DNA of 34,321 bases from Candidatus Aquicultor sp. (GTDB lineage Bacteria > Actinomycetota > Aquicultoria > Aquicultorales > Aquicultoraceae), in the NCBI GenBank assembly GCA_030682615.1, contig JAUXNY010000069.1:1-34321 (forward strand), in the 5' to 3' direction. Made by a program: the position numbers and the translations under genes. The notes beneath the pieces are model-generated. The model ran no database searches, was not told the origin of the DNA, and saw only the letters and a program-made list of their open reading frames with translations. Below, piece after piece: positions 8,163-15,810 of the stretch; positions within the stretch are counted from its first letter, which is position 1, and every line of letters begins with the position of its first letter.

Positions 8163-9921
8163 TTGCGCTCCTACTTATTAAAATAGCCTCAAGCTTTTCA
8201 AAAAGTGCTACAATTTTCGGCGGCAATGGCTTGTTGCTTTCAATAATAGCTTCTGCTATTAAAGGTCCGAATTGCGCTTTTGAGCCTTCTATTATACTCA
8301 TAATCTTTGCATTGTCATATGCTGCAATTTCTTTCTTTTTTGCTTTCATATGTTGAGGTGTAGAACATTTAGAGATTTCTAATTTTACTATTGCTACCCG
8401 AATTTCATCAATATAACCGTCGTCTACTAATTGTTTCTCGAAATTATTGCCATCCGACAAAAAGACAATGATATCAACTTCCTGCTCGGCTGATTTGCAA
8501 TCAGTAAATTGTGATCTCACACTGGTCTTCACGTTAGCCTCTGCATCACTGAATATGAACCATGGGATTTTTAGAGATTCTGCAACTCGTAAAAAAGGCA
8601 GATAATTTCCACAACCACCAACACCAACAAAATCTATGCCTGCCTCTACATGGCTTACCTTAAAAAAGTGCTCCGCAAAGATCGGCAAGGCTTGCTCTTC
8701 TGTTTCACCCTCAAAAAATATAATGACTTTTGAAAAGAATAATTCACCGCGCGTATTTACAACATGTCTTTCGATCTTTCTAATATCTTCTGGAGTCAAT
8801 AACTTTGTATTGATGGCACCACAACAAACGGATTCATCATTTTTATAAATATTTCTTAGCTGGCGTAGCTGCGCAGACGATGCAATATAAGGCGAATGTG
8901 TTGAAATAATTTTCTGTCCTTCGATACTATCAATTTGGTTATATAGCTTTTTCTGTGCATTAGGGTGAAGATGTGCTTCAGGTTCTTCTATTGCAAGGAT
9001 AGGGAAAAATGGAGTTTGTTCTTTTATAGCGCCCTTATCTCTTAGATTGATAAATGCTTTTAATGTAAGCAAAGACGACCAACTCCGAGTACCCATACCA
9101 TGGTACTCCATAGGGAAACTTTCCTTGTTGTCACTGTAGGAAATGTTTATGCCTTTATTTAAATCGCGTATTTTCTTTGTAAAAGGCGTAATTTCAACAC
9201 CCTCGCTTTTTGTATCCATTGCTGAATCTAACTCTTTTAGAGTTGCCTTAATGTTTACAAGAATGGAACTACTGTTTACAGCTTTCTCGTTCAATTCTTT
9301 TATCTGGTCTTCAATTAACTTTATATCTTCTTCTGAGTATTCTATCTTAGAAATCATTTTACCAAAATATGAACTCCTCATTTTCATGTCTTCGAGGATA
9401 TCCCGCTGTGCATCCATGTAGTAAAATGGAACTTCATCGAAATGAAAAGTCCTTTCTTTGCCATTGCTGCCTTCATACCAAAGTTTATGCTTTGCATCTT
9501 CAAATTGTGGCCATTCTGGCAAGATATATTGCCTCGTTTTATAGCTGGCAGCGATTGGGTCATATGTCACAATAGTCCGCAGCGGTATTGAAGAATTACT
9601 CTCAACATCAATCATTATCCTGTCTTCCGTAAATAGCACTTCCCAATCTGCATCAAAATCTGCACAATGTACGCCATCTTTATCTACCGGCACTATTTTA
9701 ATGTCAATTATAATTTTGGGGGCACTATTATTGTCTTTAACATTGAAATCATCTTGGGTAATGAATTGTGAATTGCCTAATGCAATCTGCATCGCTTTTA
9801 AGAATGATGTTTTACCAGTATTGTTCATACCGGTTAGAACTGTTGTTGCTCCAAGTTCTACATGTATATTCTGTAGACCCCGGAAATTAAAGACTCTTAC
9901 CTGCTCAATTAAGATGCTCAT
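8155..9921 (-). CDS. gajA: Gabija protein GajA, OLD-family ATPase and TOPRIM endonuclease
   Basis: ATP-regulated DNA endonuclease of 588 residues, close to the 578 of reference GajA. The N-terminal ABC-type ATPase shows Walker A GMNNTGKTSF (31-40), a signature-like GMGTRSWSSLL (275-285), Walker B with AIEEPEAHLHP (310-320) and the STHSPY switch (340-345). The C-terminal TOPRIM nuclease shows FFEGETEEQA (402-411), GVGGCGNY (433-440) and FSDAEAN (457-463). The conserved acidic residues for metal binding appear present. The start has AGAGGT six bases upstream. It lies 78 bases after the stop of the Rad50-like gene, so it may be co-transcribed with it or use its own promoter; no convincing promoter is visible in that gap. 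The DNA is AT-rich, for example about 25% GC over 9301-9360. Confidence 0.9.
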   Translation of the reverse strand: MSILIEQVRVFNFRGLQNIHVELGATTVLTGMNNTGKTSFLKAMQIALGNSQFITQDDFNVKDNNSAPKIIIDIKIVPVDKDGVHCADFDADWEVLFTEDRIMIDVESNSSIPLRTIVTYDPIAASYKTRQYILPEWPQFEDAKHKLWYEGSNGKERTFHFDEVPFYYMDAQRDILEDMKMRSSYFGKMISKIEYSEEDIKLIEDQIKELNEKAVNSSSILVNIKATLKELDSAMDTKSEGVEITPFTKKIRDLNKGINISYSDNKESFPMEYHGMGTRSWSSLLTLKAFINLRDKGAIKEQTPFFPILAIEEPEAHLHPNAQKKLYNQIDSIEGQKIISTHSPYIASSAQLRQLRNIYKNDESVCCGAINTKLLTPEDIRKIERHVVNTRGELFFSKVIIFFEGETEEQALPIFAEHFFKVSHVEAGIDFVGVGGCGNYLPFLRVAESLKIPWFIFSDAEANVKTSVRSQFTDCKSAEQEVDIIVFLSDGNNFEKQLVDDGYIDEIRVAIVKLEISKCSTPQHMKAKKKEIAAYDNAKIMSIIEGSKAQFGPLIAEAIIESNKPLPPKIVALFEKLEAILISRSANE

Positions 9922-9999
9922 TACAAGACCTCTATATGTTTGACTATACCCGAACCTTTATTTGCAAAGTATCCCTACTATGACGCCAGTAACACCTGC

Positions 10000-12633
10000 T
10001 TACAGTGGAACAACAGCAGCCTCCCCAATAAAAGCATATCTTTCAGGAACACAGGTAAAAATGACAATTTGACATTCCTTGGCAGCTACCGCCAATACGG
10101 CGCCCATCAATTTCAGACGCTCCTGGTCGGTATAACCCAGCGCATCATCCAAAATGACCGGTGTTCCGCCATCCTTTGCCACTATCATGGAACACGACAA
10201 CCGGTACATCAAAGAAAGTTGTTCTCTTGTACCCCCGCTGAGGGAATCGAAGGGGACCGTGACACCAGAGACCGTTCTGCTGGTAATTTTCAAATCATCA
10301 CCAATAGTCACCTGGAATGAAGGGTCAAAGACCAAACGACCAAGTCTTTCAATTTTATCTTTAAGCGGGGCCACATACGCGCGACTCGCCTTGTCCCGCT
10401 CTTCGCACATGGTATCAAAAAGGTATTTGGCCGCATTGGCTCTGAGTGTGGTCGCCCGGTTTTTGAACTCCAAATGTTCAAGTTGATTCTCGGCCGCGTT
10501 TAATTTTTCGTGAAGGCCCTCTTCGCCCATTATTTTAAGACGGGTTTGGAGTTCTATGAGTCCCTTGTCTCTTGAATCATGACTATTTCTTATCGTTTTC
10601 AAGGAACCTTTGGCGGAATCTTCCAGGGCTTTTACCTGTTCAGGGTTGAAAGCCTTTAAAGAGTCTGTGGCTAAACGGTATGCAGTATCTTCTGAGAGCA
10701 CCGCCATATTGGCAGCGGTCAGGTTGGTTTCCAGTGTTTCGTCAGATTCTTTCTTGCGGCCCTTATCGAGGTTTTCTTGAGTCTGTTTGAGATCTTTACT
10801 CAACTGCTCAAGTTTTGCCCCGGCTTCCCTGTGTTTTATATTTACACCTTGGAACAAGGAGCGGGCAGACTCGAGAGCCTTACGCGTATTGTCCAATTCG
10901 CCACTTGCAGTCTGAGAATTCGCTTCGGCCTTTGTCCATTCCTCTTTTGACGTGTCGAAATCCGGGCAAATCGCGGGGTCTTTAACGCGCCCGACAAGGT
11001 AGTTCGGCACGCTCTGCTGGAGACTATGCAACCTATGTTCAAGGCTTTCGTAAGTAAGGTCCCTAAGGTTTTCCTTCTCGACCCGAACTTTGTTATCAAC
11101 ATCCCGCAATGCCTCTTGGCGTTCGTCATACGCTTTTCTGGCTTCGTCCGGGCCTGCCACAGTGGCGGCGGCACAGGCGGCGTCGAGGGCATGTCGAGCG
11201 TCTTCAACCTTTCGGGTAAGCCCTTCTATGCTGGAGCCTGCGGTTATTTCGATATCAAGGGTTCCCGGAATGGACACGGTGGTTCTATCTGCGACAGATA
11301 TTTTACGGACTTCATTAGTATCGAGTACAGCCTCTATACCGTCAATGGAGAGGCGACATTTGGAGATGGAACGAAGGAGAATATTTGGTGAACCTATTTC
11401 CATCCGCGCACAGGCGTTCTTATAACCGAGTTCAGCTTCCTTTATCCTGTCTAAGGCACCGGCATCCACCTTGTTCTTCGCCAACACCGTCTCTGCCTGG
11501 GCGGCGTCTCTACGGGCCTCGTCAATTCGTTGTTTTCGTTCGAACAACTGATCCATGTCAAGCTTGTCACGATAATAGTCGAAATCCGCCCTCTTCAAGG
11601 CGGCAAGAGATTCCGCTTCCTTCCTTTTTCTTTCGGCTTCGTCGGCCGCAACCCTGGCTTTATTGAGGGATTCCTCGGCCTGAGACAAAGCCGGCAGGGC
11701 CATTGCACTACTTTCTTGAAGTTCCCTGTGTGCCTTGGCAGCGTTCTCTGCCGTGATTATCGTATCCTGACGGATTTTTTTGGCGCCCTGAGCCGCCTGA
11801 AGGGTTTTTTGAGCGGACTCCAGTTTTAAAGCGGCCGCGGACTGAGTGTTTTCGAGCGAGCTAATTTGCTCAAGCTTCGCGGTGAGGTCTATCAGCTGTT
11901 GAGATAGTGCTTCTTCCTGCTTCCTGAGCTGGGTCAGCTCCCGTTGCAATACAGGGACACGGTCGATATCGGTTTCGAGTTCACGGATGGCCTGTTCAAT
12001 CAACCCAACCTCAGTCCGCTTTTCGGCCAGGGTGTTCCGCAAGTCTTGGAGTTCCTTCTTCTCGGTCCCACGACCAATCGTATAGTAGAGTTCATATTCC
12101 TGCGAAACCCTTTTGAACAAACTGAGCTCTTGCGGGGCGGCCGGATGAACCCCTGCCGCCTTGTCGAGCGCCGCAGACAATGCCTGCTTGTTTTTAAGAT
12201 CCGGTTGGCCAATCGCCTCACCCTGCATAATAGACAAGGCCTTCCATAAATCGACATCGAGTGTTTCTTTAAGAATTTCATTCGCCCGGTCATGCGCCTG
12301 GCGACCCGTGAGATTTTCGGGGTTCGGTTTTGAAATAGTAAGCTTGGTCTCAGGCTTTTTTAAGAATCGCTTGAAATATGTAAACACATATTTGCCGGTT
12401 TCCATTTCCAGTTCAATTTCAGGGCCCACATCTTTATGAACAGGCTGGATGGCTTGAATGTCTTGGTTTTTGCTGTTGTCCTGGTAGTCAAAAATCGTGT
12501 TTATGGCCTCTCCGAGACTGGACTTCCCCGACTCGTTCGGGCCTTCTATGCGGGTAATCCCCAGGGGACTAAATTTTACCTCGCGTGTATTAATGCCACG
12601 GTAATTGACAACCTTGAGACGAAGGAGCTTCAT
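10000..12633 (-). CDS. Rad50/SbcC-like coiled-coil ATPase
   Basis: SMC-type ATPase of 877 residues, expected to form an ATP-controlled nuclease complex with the phosphoesterase encoded just upstream. Walker A EGPNESGKSSL lies near residue 30. Long charged heptad-like coiled coils fill the middle, interrupted by a beta-rich insert around 395-450. At the C-terminus are the ABC signature LSGGTREQLSL (about 798) and Walker B PVILDDALGYTD (about 825). The zinc-hook position has only a single cysteine, ICPDFD at about residue 556, rather than CxxC. I chose ATG 12633 because it overlaps the previous stop as ATGA and follows AAGGGG; a GTG at 12639 is also possible. Bacterial YhaN and SbcC are relatives; which is closer cannot be settled here. 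Confidence 0.8.
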   Translation of the reverse strand: MKLLRLKVVNYRGINTREVKFSPLGITRIEGPNESGKSSLGEAINTIFDYQDNSKNQDIQAIQPVHKDVGPEIELEMETGKYVFTYFKRFLKKPETKLTISKPNPENLTGRQAHDRANEILKETLDVDLWKALSIMQGEAIGQPDLKNKQALSAALDKAAGVHPAAPQELSLFKRVSQEYELYYTIGRGTEKKELQDLRNTLAEKRTEVGLIEQAIRELETDIDRVPVLQRELTQLRKQEEALSQQLIDLTAKLEQISSLENTQSAAALKLESAQKTLQAAQGAKKIRQDTIITAENAAKAHRELQESSAMALPALSQAEESLNKARVAADEAERKRKEAESLAALKRADFDYYRDKLDMDQLFERKQRIDEARRDAAQAETVLAKNKVDAGALDRIKEAELGYKNACARMEIGSPNILLRSISKCRLSIDGIEAVLDTNEVRKISVADRTTVSIPGTLDIEITAGSSIEGLTRKVEDARHALDAACAAATVAGPDEARKAYDERQEALRDVDNKVRVEKENLRDLTYESLEHRLHSLQQSVPNYLVGRVKDPAICPDFDTSKEEWTKAEANSQTASGELDNTRKALESARSLFQGVNIKHREAGAKLEQLSKDLKQTQENLDKGRKKESDETLETNLTAANMAVLSEDTAYRLATDSLKAFNPEQVKALEDSAKGSLKTIRNSHDSRDKGLIELQTRLKIMGEEGLHEKLNAAENQLEHLEFKNRATTLRANAAKYLFDTMCEERDKASRAYVAPLKDKIERLGRLVFDPSFQVTIGDDLKITSRTVSGVTVPFDSLSGGTREQLSLMYRLSCSMIVAKDGGTPVILDDALGYTDQERLKLMGAVLAVAAKECQIVIFTCVPERYAFIGEAAVVPL

Positions 12634-13757
12634 GCGCACCCCTTGGAAAGGCGGAGAAGGAGCATGAATGCATCGCGGGCAACGGAGCCTTCAGGCCCAC
12701 CCTGGTCTATTTTATCCCGAAGCCTTTTTACCGTTGCATCGGCAAAGCCCGAAAAACCAAGATCGGTGAAGTCCGTATCATTGGGAATCACAAGGAGGTT
12801 GTCTTCGTTGATCACCGAACCCGCCAAGACATCCTTGGCTGCAAGAAGGTGGCTTTGAAAAACCCCGTGCAAAGAAAGTGTGAGCGAACCCTTAAGGTCC
12901 AGTTTGACAGCTGCCCGTTCCCTGTTCGGGATGTCTTCCAGCTTTTTCCGCAGCGATTCCACATCGTCTTCGGTATTCAGGTCCATTAGCGCTTCTATAA
13001 AACTCCATTGTCCAATTTTCACTTCTTCGGTGGAGACATCATCGCCATCCATATTAACAATTTGACAGAACCCTGAATGGTCTTCGCGGAAATCGGTGGA
13101 TTCGGGGGTCCCTGAATACCAGATTCTATGGCCAGAACCCACTTTCGTGAGGGAATGGCGATCGCCTAAAGCTATAAAATGGACCTTGCCTTCCGAAATT
13201 GCGGCTTCAAGCTTGGAAACCGCAATCACATTTTCTGCTTCTTTATCTGGAGTAAATATGTCAATAATACCATGCCCCACACAGATACGCTTTATACTCC
13301 CTGCCGGAGGAAGCGCATTGAGCAAATCAACAATTGGGTTGCCGTTCGGCCGTTTAGACAGCCAAGGGGCGCCTACCAGTTCGAAACCCTCGCCCACTTG
13401 AACAGGAGCCGTGTCCTCGATGATCTGGACATGGGCCGGTTTCTTTTCTACGAAAGTGCTGGAGCGGTAAACGGAAGCCGCATTCAAGGGGTCATGATTA
13501 CTGGGAAGGAGATAAACAGGAACCGACACTTCTTTGAGTGCTTCGATTGCCCGTGCGACGGTTTTACGGTCCACTTGGTTTGACTCGAAGGAATCGCCGC
13601 ACACCAACATAAACTGACATTGTTTTTCTTTGGCAATACGGCCCATTGTTCGAATAGCATCAAACCGCGCCTGAGTATAGCGCGCATGGGCCTCTTCCGA
13701 AAGGAAGCGGCGGGTCATACCCAATTGCCAATCGCTGGTATGAAGGAACCGAATCAT
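12630..13757 (-). CDS. Mre11/SbcD-like metallophosphoesterase
   Basis: Calcineurin-like phosphoesterase of 375 residues, the likely nuclease partner of the Rad50-like ATPase. The metal-binding motifs are recognisable but altered: TSDWQLG has Q11 where SbcD has histidine, CGDSFE supplies D55, SNHDP supplies N87-H88-D89, VGHG supplies H162, and LGDRHS has D199 where SbcD has the first histidine of GHxH. The remaining ligands are present, so activity is plausible with a different metal site. It overlaps the ATPase gene by four bases (ATGA), a strong sign of a two-protein complex. It is the first gene of the minus-strand defence block. No strong ribosome binding site or promoter is visible upstream. 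Confidence 0.82.
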   Translation of the reverse strand: MIRFLHTSDWQLGMTRRFLSEEAHARYTQARFDAIRTMGRIAKEKQCQFMLVCGDSFESNQVDRKTVARAIEALKEVSVPVYLLPSNHDPLNAASVYRSSTFVEKKPAHVQIIEDTAPVQVGEGFELVGAPWLSKRPNGNPIVDLLNALPPAGSIKRICVGHGIIDIFTPDKEAENVIAVSKLEAAISEGKVHFIALGDRHSLTKVGSGHRIWYSGTPESTDFREDHSGFCQIVNMDGDDVSTEEVKIGQWSFIEALMDLNTEDDVESLRKKLEDIPNRERAAVKLDLKGSLTLSLHGVFQSHLLAAKDVLAGSVINEDNLLVIPNDTDFTDLGFSGFADATVKRLRDKIDQGGPEGSVARDAFMLLLRLSKGCA

Positions 13758-13960
13758 GGGTTTATTCTTTCGTTTAATTTATTGAGAAACTATGGATCCA
13801 TATAATACGCTAAAGATACTATGAGTGCCGTATCAGATGCCTGCGTCAAATATCGCTTCCCGTCATAACCAATAATATATCAAGCGGTTGAGTTACGGTA
13901 CTGTTTTTATCATGGGTAAGGGGACGTACATCGACTATATCGGATTCCAGCTACGCGATG

Positions 13961-13997
13961 GGAAGCGAAAATCGGCTAAATCCGATGCCCGTCCCTT
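13961..13997 (+). repeat. Direct repeat flanking the relE locus, left copy
   Basis: This 37-base sequence begins GGAAGCGA and ends with AAATCCGATGCCCGTCCCTT, which is identical in the right copy at 14740-14776; 32 of 37 bases match overall. The left copy lies inside a 34-codon plus-strand frame (13912-14016) without a ribosome binding site, which I read as repeat-derived rather than a gene. Confidence 0.75.
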
Positions 13998-14010
13998 GAA
14001 GAGGGTCGTT

Positions 14011-14118
14011 TTATAAGTCATCCGGTGTAAGCCCCGTACGCTTAGCGATTCGCGCAAGCATGCGAGGTCCAATTTCTACTGTATTCAATTCCATCCACAT
14101 GGACAAGTCCATCATCAT
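14011..14118 (-). other. 35-codon frame after relE, possible gene tail
   Basis: A frame opening with three consecutive ATG codons and ending RTGLTPDDL lies 23 bases beyond the relE stop. The composition looks protein-like and the frame stays open upstream into relE. No ribosome binding site is visible. It may be the 3' tail of a gene destroyed when the toxin-antitoxin pair arrived, or a chance frame. Confidence 0.25.
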
Positions 14119-14141
14119 CTGGCGAGCGGGGCGAGCCGCTT

Positions 14142-14402
14142 TTAGATTTCTTTCTCATAAACGTCTTTCCTGTGCCCTATTCGAAGTATGAGGACATCAT
14201 CCCCGAGAATAGCATAGACAACTCTGTAGTCACCGACGCGATATTTTCGAAGACCCGCAAATTGGCCTTTGAGAAGCGGATATGTGTCACCGTTCTTTGA
14301 AAGGTCTTCCTCAATTTGATTTAGAATGTGCTGAGCTTCCGCTTTGCCGAGCTTTTTCAAATCACGCTGAACCGACTTCTTGTAAACGACATTATAAGCC
14401 AA
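14142..14402 (-). CDS. relE: RelE-family toxin (mRNA interferase)
   Basis: Toxin of 86 residues of the RelE/ParE fold, expected to cut ribosome-bound mRNA and to be neutralised by the antitoxin encoded immediately upstream. Family features visible are the N-terminal VVYKKSVQRDLKKL helix region, the PLLKGQFAGLRKYRVGDYR segment and the C-terminal RIGHRKDVYE with the basic and histidine residues typical of RelE. The length is normal. The start overlaps the antitoxin stop by 11 bases, the usual coupling in these operons. The pair lies between two copies of a direct repeat. Confidence 0.9.
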   Translation of the reverse strand: MAYNVVYKKSVQRDLKKLGKAEAQHILNQIEEDLSKNGDTYPLLKGQFAGLRKYRVGDYRVVYAILGDDVLILRIGHRKDVYEKEI

Positions 14403-14610
14403 GGGATTTCCTCAACTCTTCGCCTGAAACAACCGGTTCTGTTTTATCATGGAGTCGATCCAAGGCTACCTGGAGATCCGCGTAGTCTTCTATGTAAGAC
14501 TCCAGGGCTTTCTGGATGATATAAGAGCGAGGTCTCTCTGTTTCCTTGGCTATGCTGTCCAATTGGTCGGCAAGAGCCTTGGGAAGCCTGACTGATATTG
14601 CTGTACTCAT
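14392..14610 (-). CDS. Ribbon-helix-helix antitoxin
   Basis: Antitoxin of 72 residues. The N-terminal TAISVRLPKALADQLD forms the DNA-binding strand and first helix of a CopG-type ribbon-helix-helix domain, with SYIIQKALESYI as the second helix. The C-terminal part (HDKTEPVVSGEELRKSL) would wrap the RelE toxin. It has a textbook AGGAGG at 14617-14622, six bases before the ATG, and a good promoter just upstream. Such antitoxins normally repress their own promoter together with the toxin. Confidence 0.88.
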   Translation of the reverse strand: MSTAISVRLPKALADQLDSIAKETERPRSYIIQKALESYIEDYADLQVALDRLHDKTEPVVSGEELRKSLGL

Positions 14611-14616
14611 AACACA

Positions 14617-14667
14617 CCTCCTGATGCTTGTGTCTTACATTGTATGGCGCGTAATACGATTAGTCAA
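14617..14667 (-). promoter_or_regulatory. Sigma-70-type promoter and ribosome binding site of the toxin-antitoxin operon
   Basis: On the minus strand TTGACT (14667-14662) is followed after 17 bases by TACAAT (14644-14639), close to consensus in sequence and spacing. AGGAGG at 14622-14617 precedes the antitoxin ATG. The operator is presumably nearby, but no clear inverted repeat overlaps the promoter. Confidence 0.75.
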
Positions 14668-14700
14668 CGGTCCAGAATCAACTAACGAGCGGAGTAACCC

Positions 14701-14719
14701 AGACATTCCATGAATGTCT
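14701..14719. other. 8-bp stem-loop upstream of the toxin-antitoxin promoter
   Basis: A perfect inverted repeat AGACATTC and GAATGTCT with loop CAT lies about 35 bases upstream of the -35 box. It is not followed by a T run, so a terminator role is unlikely; it might be an operator or part of the repeat boundary. Confidence 0.3.
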
Positions 14720-14739
14720 CTAACTTATGTGATAAGAAT

Positions 14740-14776
14740 GGAAGCGATGACCGACCAAATCCGATGCCCGTCCCTT
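14740..14776 (+). repeat. Direct repeat flanking the relE locus, right copy
   Basis: Right copy of the 37-base repeat, 779 bases from the left copy and in the same orientation. The last 20 bases are identical in the two copies. Confidence 0.75.
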
Positions 14777-14829
14777 TGCGTTTTTTAAGATGGTTCTCAC
14801 TCGAGTTTAAGTAATTGTTACCTGTGCCC

Positions 14830-15045
14830 TTATTTATCTTTAGCGAAGTTACTCTCGGCTGCCTTGCCGATTACTCCGAGCCCATCGGCCGGAACAAAAA
14901 TATTCTCATCGGGGTTATATATCTCGGGCTTCTCCGGGATGGGCATGCCTTCGTAGCTCAGCGCCATGAGTCCGGAATCCTGATGCACCAACGCCTGTCC
15001 CAAATCCTTGTATCCGCTGTACCAGCGGATTATATAATTATTCAG
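14830..15045 (-). pseudogene. Gene remnant in frame after the small lipoprotein
   Basis: After the stop codon of the lipoprotein gene at 15052, the same reading frame reads one leucine, a second TGA and then about 71 sense codons to a stop at 14830. The peptide is protein-like, including RWYSGYKDLGQALVHQ, YEGMPIPEKPEIYNPDENI and a final AAESNFAKDK. It has no good start codon or ribosome binding site of its own. It reads like the C-terminal part of a protein whose beginning is lost, or a former extension of the lipoprotein. I do not recognise the family. Confidence 0.45.
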
Positions 15046-15051
15046 TCAAAG

Positions 15052-15453
15052 TCAGGCAGAGCCTTTCTTATTCGCCGATGTCACAGCACGCATAATATCC
15101 CAGAAAACCGGGTCTTGCGCATTAAAGCTACTTAGAACAGTCTCTTTCTCCCGGTCGTCGATAATATCCGCTATAACCGAGATAACTACCTTGTCAGCAC
15201 CCTTGACGGCATTATAGAGACCAGCGGTTTCTGTCGTTGGTTTTATCGTGAGCGCTTCTTCCGCCGCATCAAACTGTTTTTCCGTCTTGCTGCTCCGGCT
15301 CAGGCTTTCGATTTCGCGCATCTTTGTCTCAGACTTAGCCTGGCTTTCCGGTTGCGCTGAATTACAAGCACAGCCCTGCAGCCCTAGACCTACAACCATA
15401 AGCAGCAACGCCATCGACACTAACACAGCCGGCCGCTTACCTCTAAGTGCCAT
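15052..15453 (-). CDS. Small predicted lipoprotein of unknown function
   Basis: Protein of 133 residues with a lipoprotein signal peptide: basic start MALRGKRPAV, a hydrophobic stretch, and the lipobox LQGC with C28 as the lipidated residue. The mature part is charged and helical with no recognised domain. I chose the ATG at 15453 because AAAGGAG lies seven bases upstream, rather than a longer frame start at 15537. It is transcribed divergently from the large lipoprotein at 15811; the gap of about 360 bases should hold promoters for both, but none is close to consensus. An Lgt-like enzyme is encoded nearby. Confidence 0.65.
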   Translation of the reverse strand: MALRGKRPAVLVSMALLLMVVGLGLQGCACNSAQPESQAKSETKMREIESLSRSSKTEKQFDAAEEALTIKPTTETAGLYNAVKGADKVVISVIADIIDDREKETVLSSFNAQDPVFWDIMRAVTSANKKGSA

Positions 15454-15810
15454 TTCATACTCCTTTATTAGGCTCTCACAAACTATATTGTAGTTGGATG
15501 TAGCAGCATCGTATATATGATTAAGGTTTGGCGACAATGATTGCTGCTGCAGATGGAATGCATCGGCGGAGCCAGAAATATTACGAATCGCGATTCCACG
15601 CTTTTAGGATAGGCCATGATGGTTTGCGCTGGTAGCAAGTTGGGTCGTATCCGGCACTCGCTTGCTAATCTAGGCCTTAAACTGCTTGCGCATTATAAGT
15701 GGTGGTGATACTTTTCTATTATGCTTACCGCAATCACATGGCGTCACTAACAACTTGGTGTCACCGAGCCGTTACTTTACATCGTACTAATTTATGAAGA
15801 GGTGGTCGTT

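Noticed and set aside
9922-9999. Promoter for gajA in the 78-base gap
   Set aside because: TATAGT is present, but no -35 box at proper spacing could be shown.
833-13757. BREX, DISARM or Dnd system
   Set aside because: No PglZ, BrxC, DrmB or Dnd proteins are seen; the methyltransferase and helicase fit a type III-like pair better.
15040-15060. TGA read-through (selenocysteine) at the end of the small lipoprotein
   Set aside because: Two TGA codons two triplets apart, no recognised selenoprotein family and no evident hairpin; a broken or separate gene is simpler.
14815-15135. Plus-strand open frame of 106 codons
   Set aside because: It lies opposite the minus-strand remnant and lipoprotein end, has no ribosome binding site, and the minus-strand reading is more protein-like.
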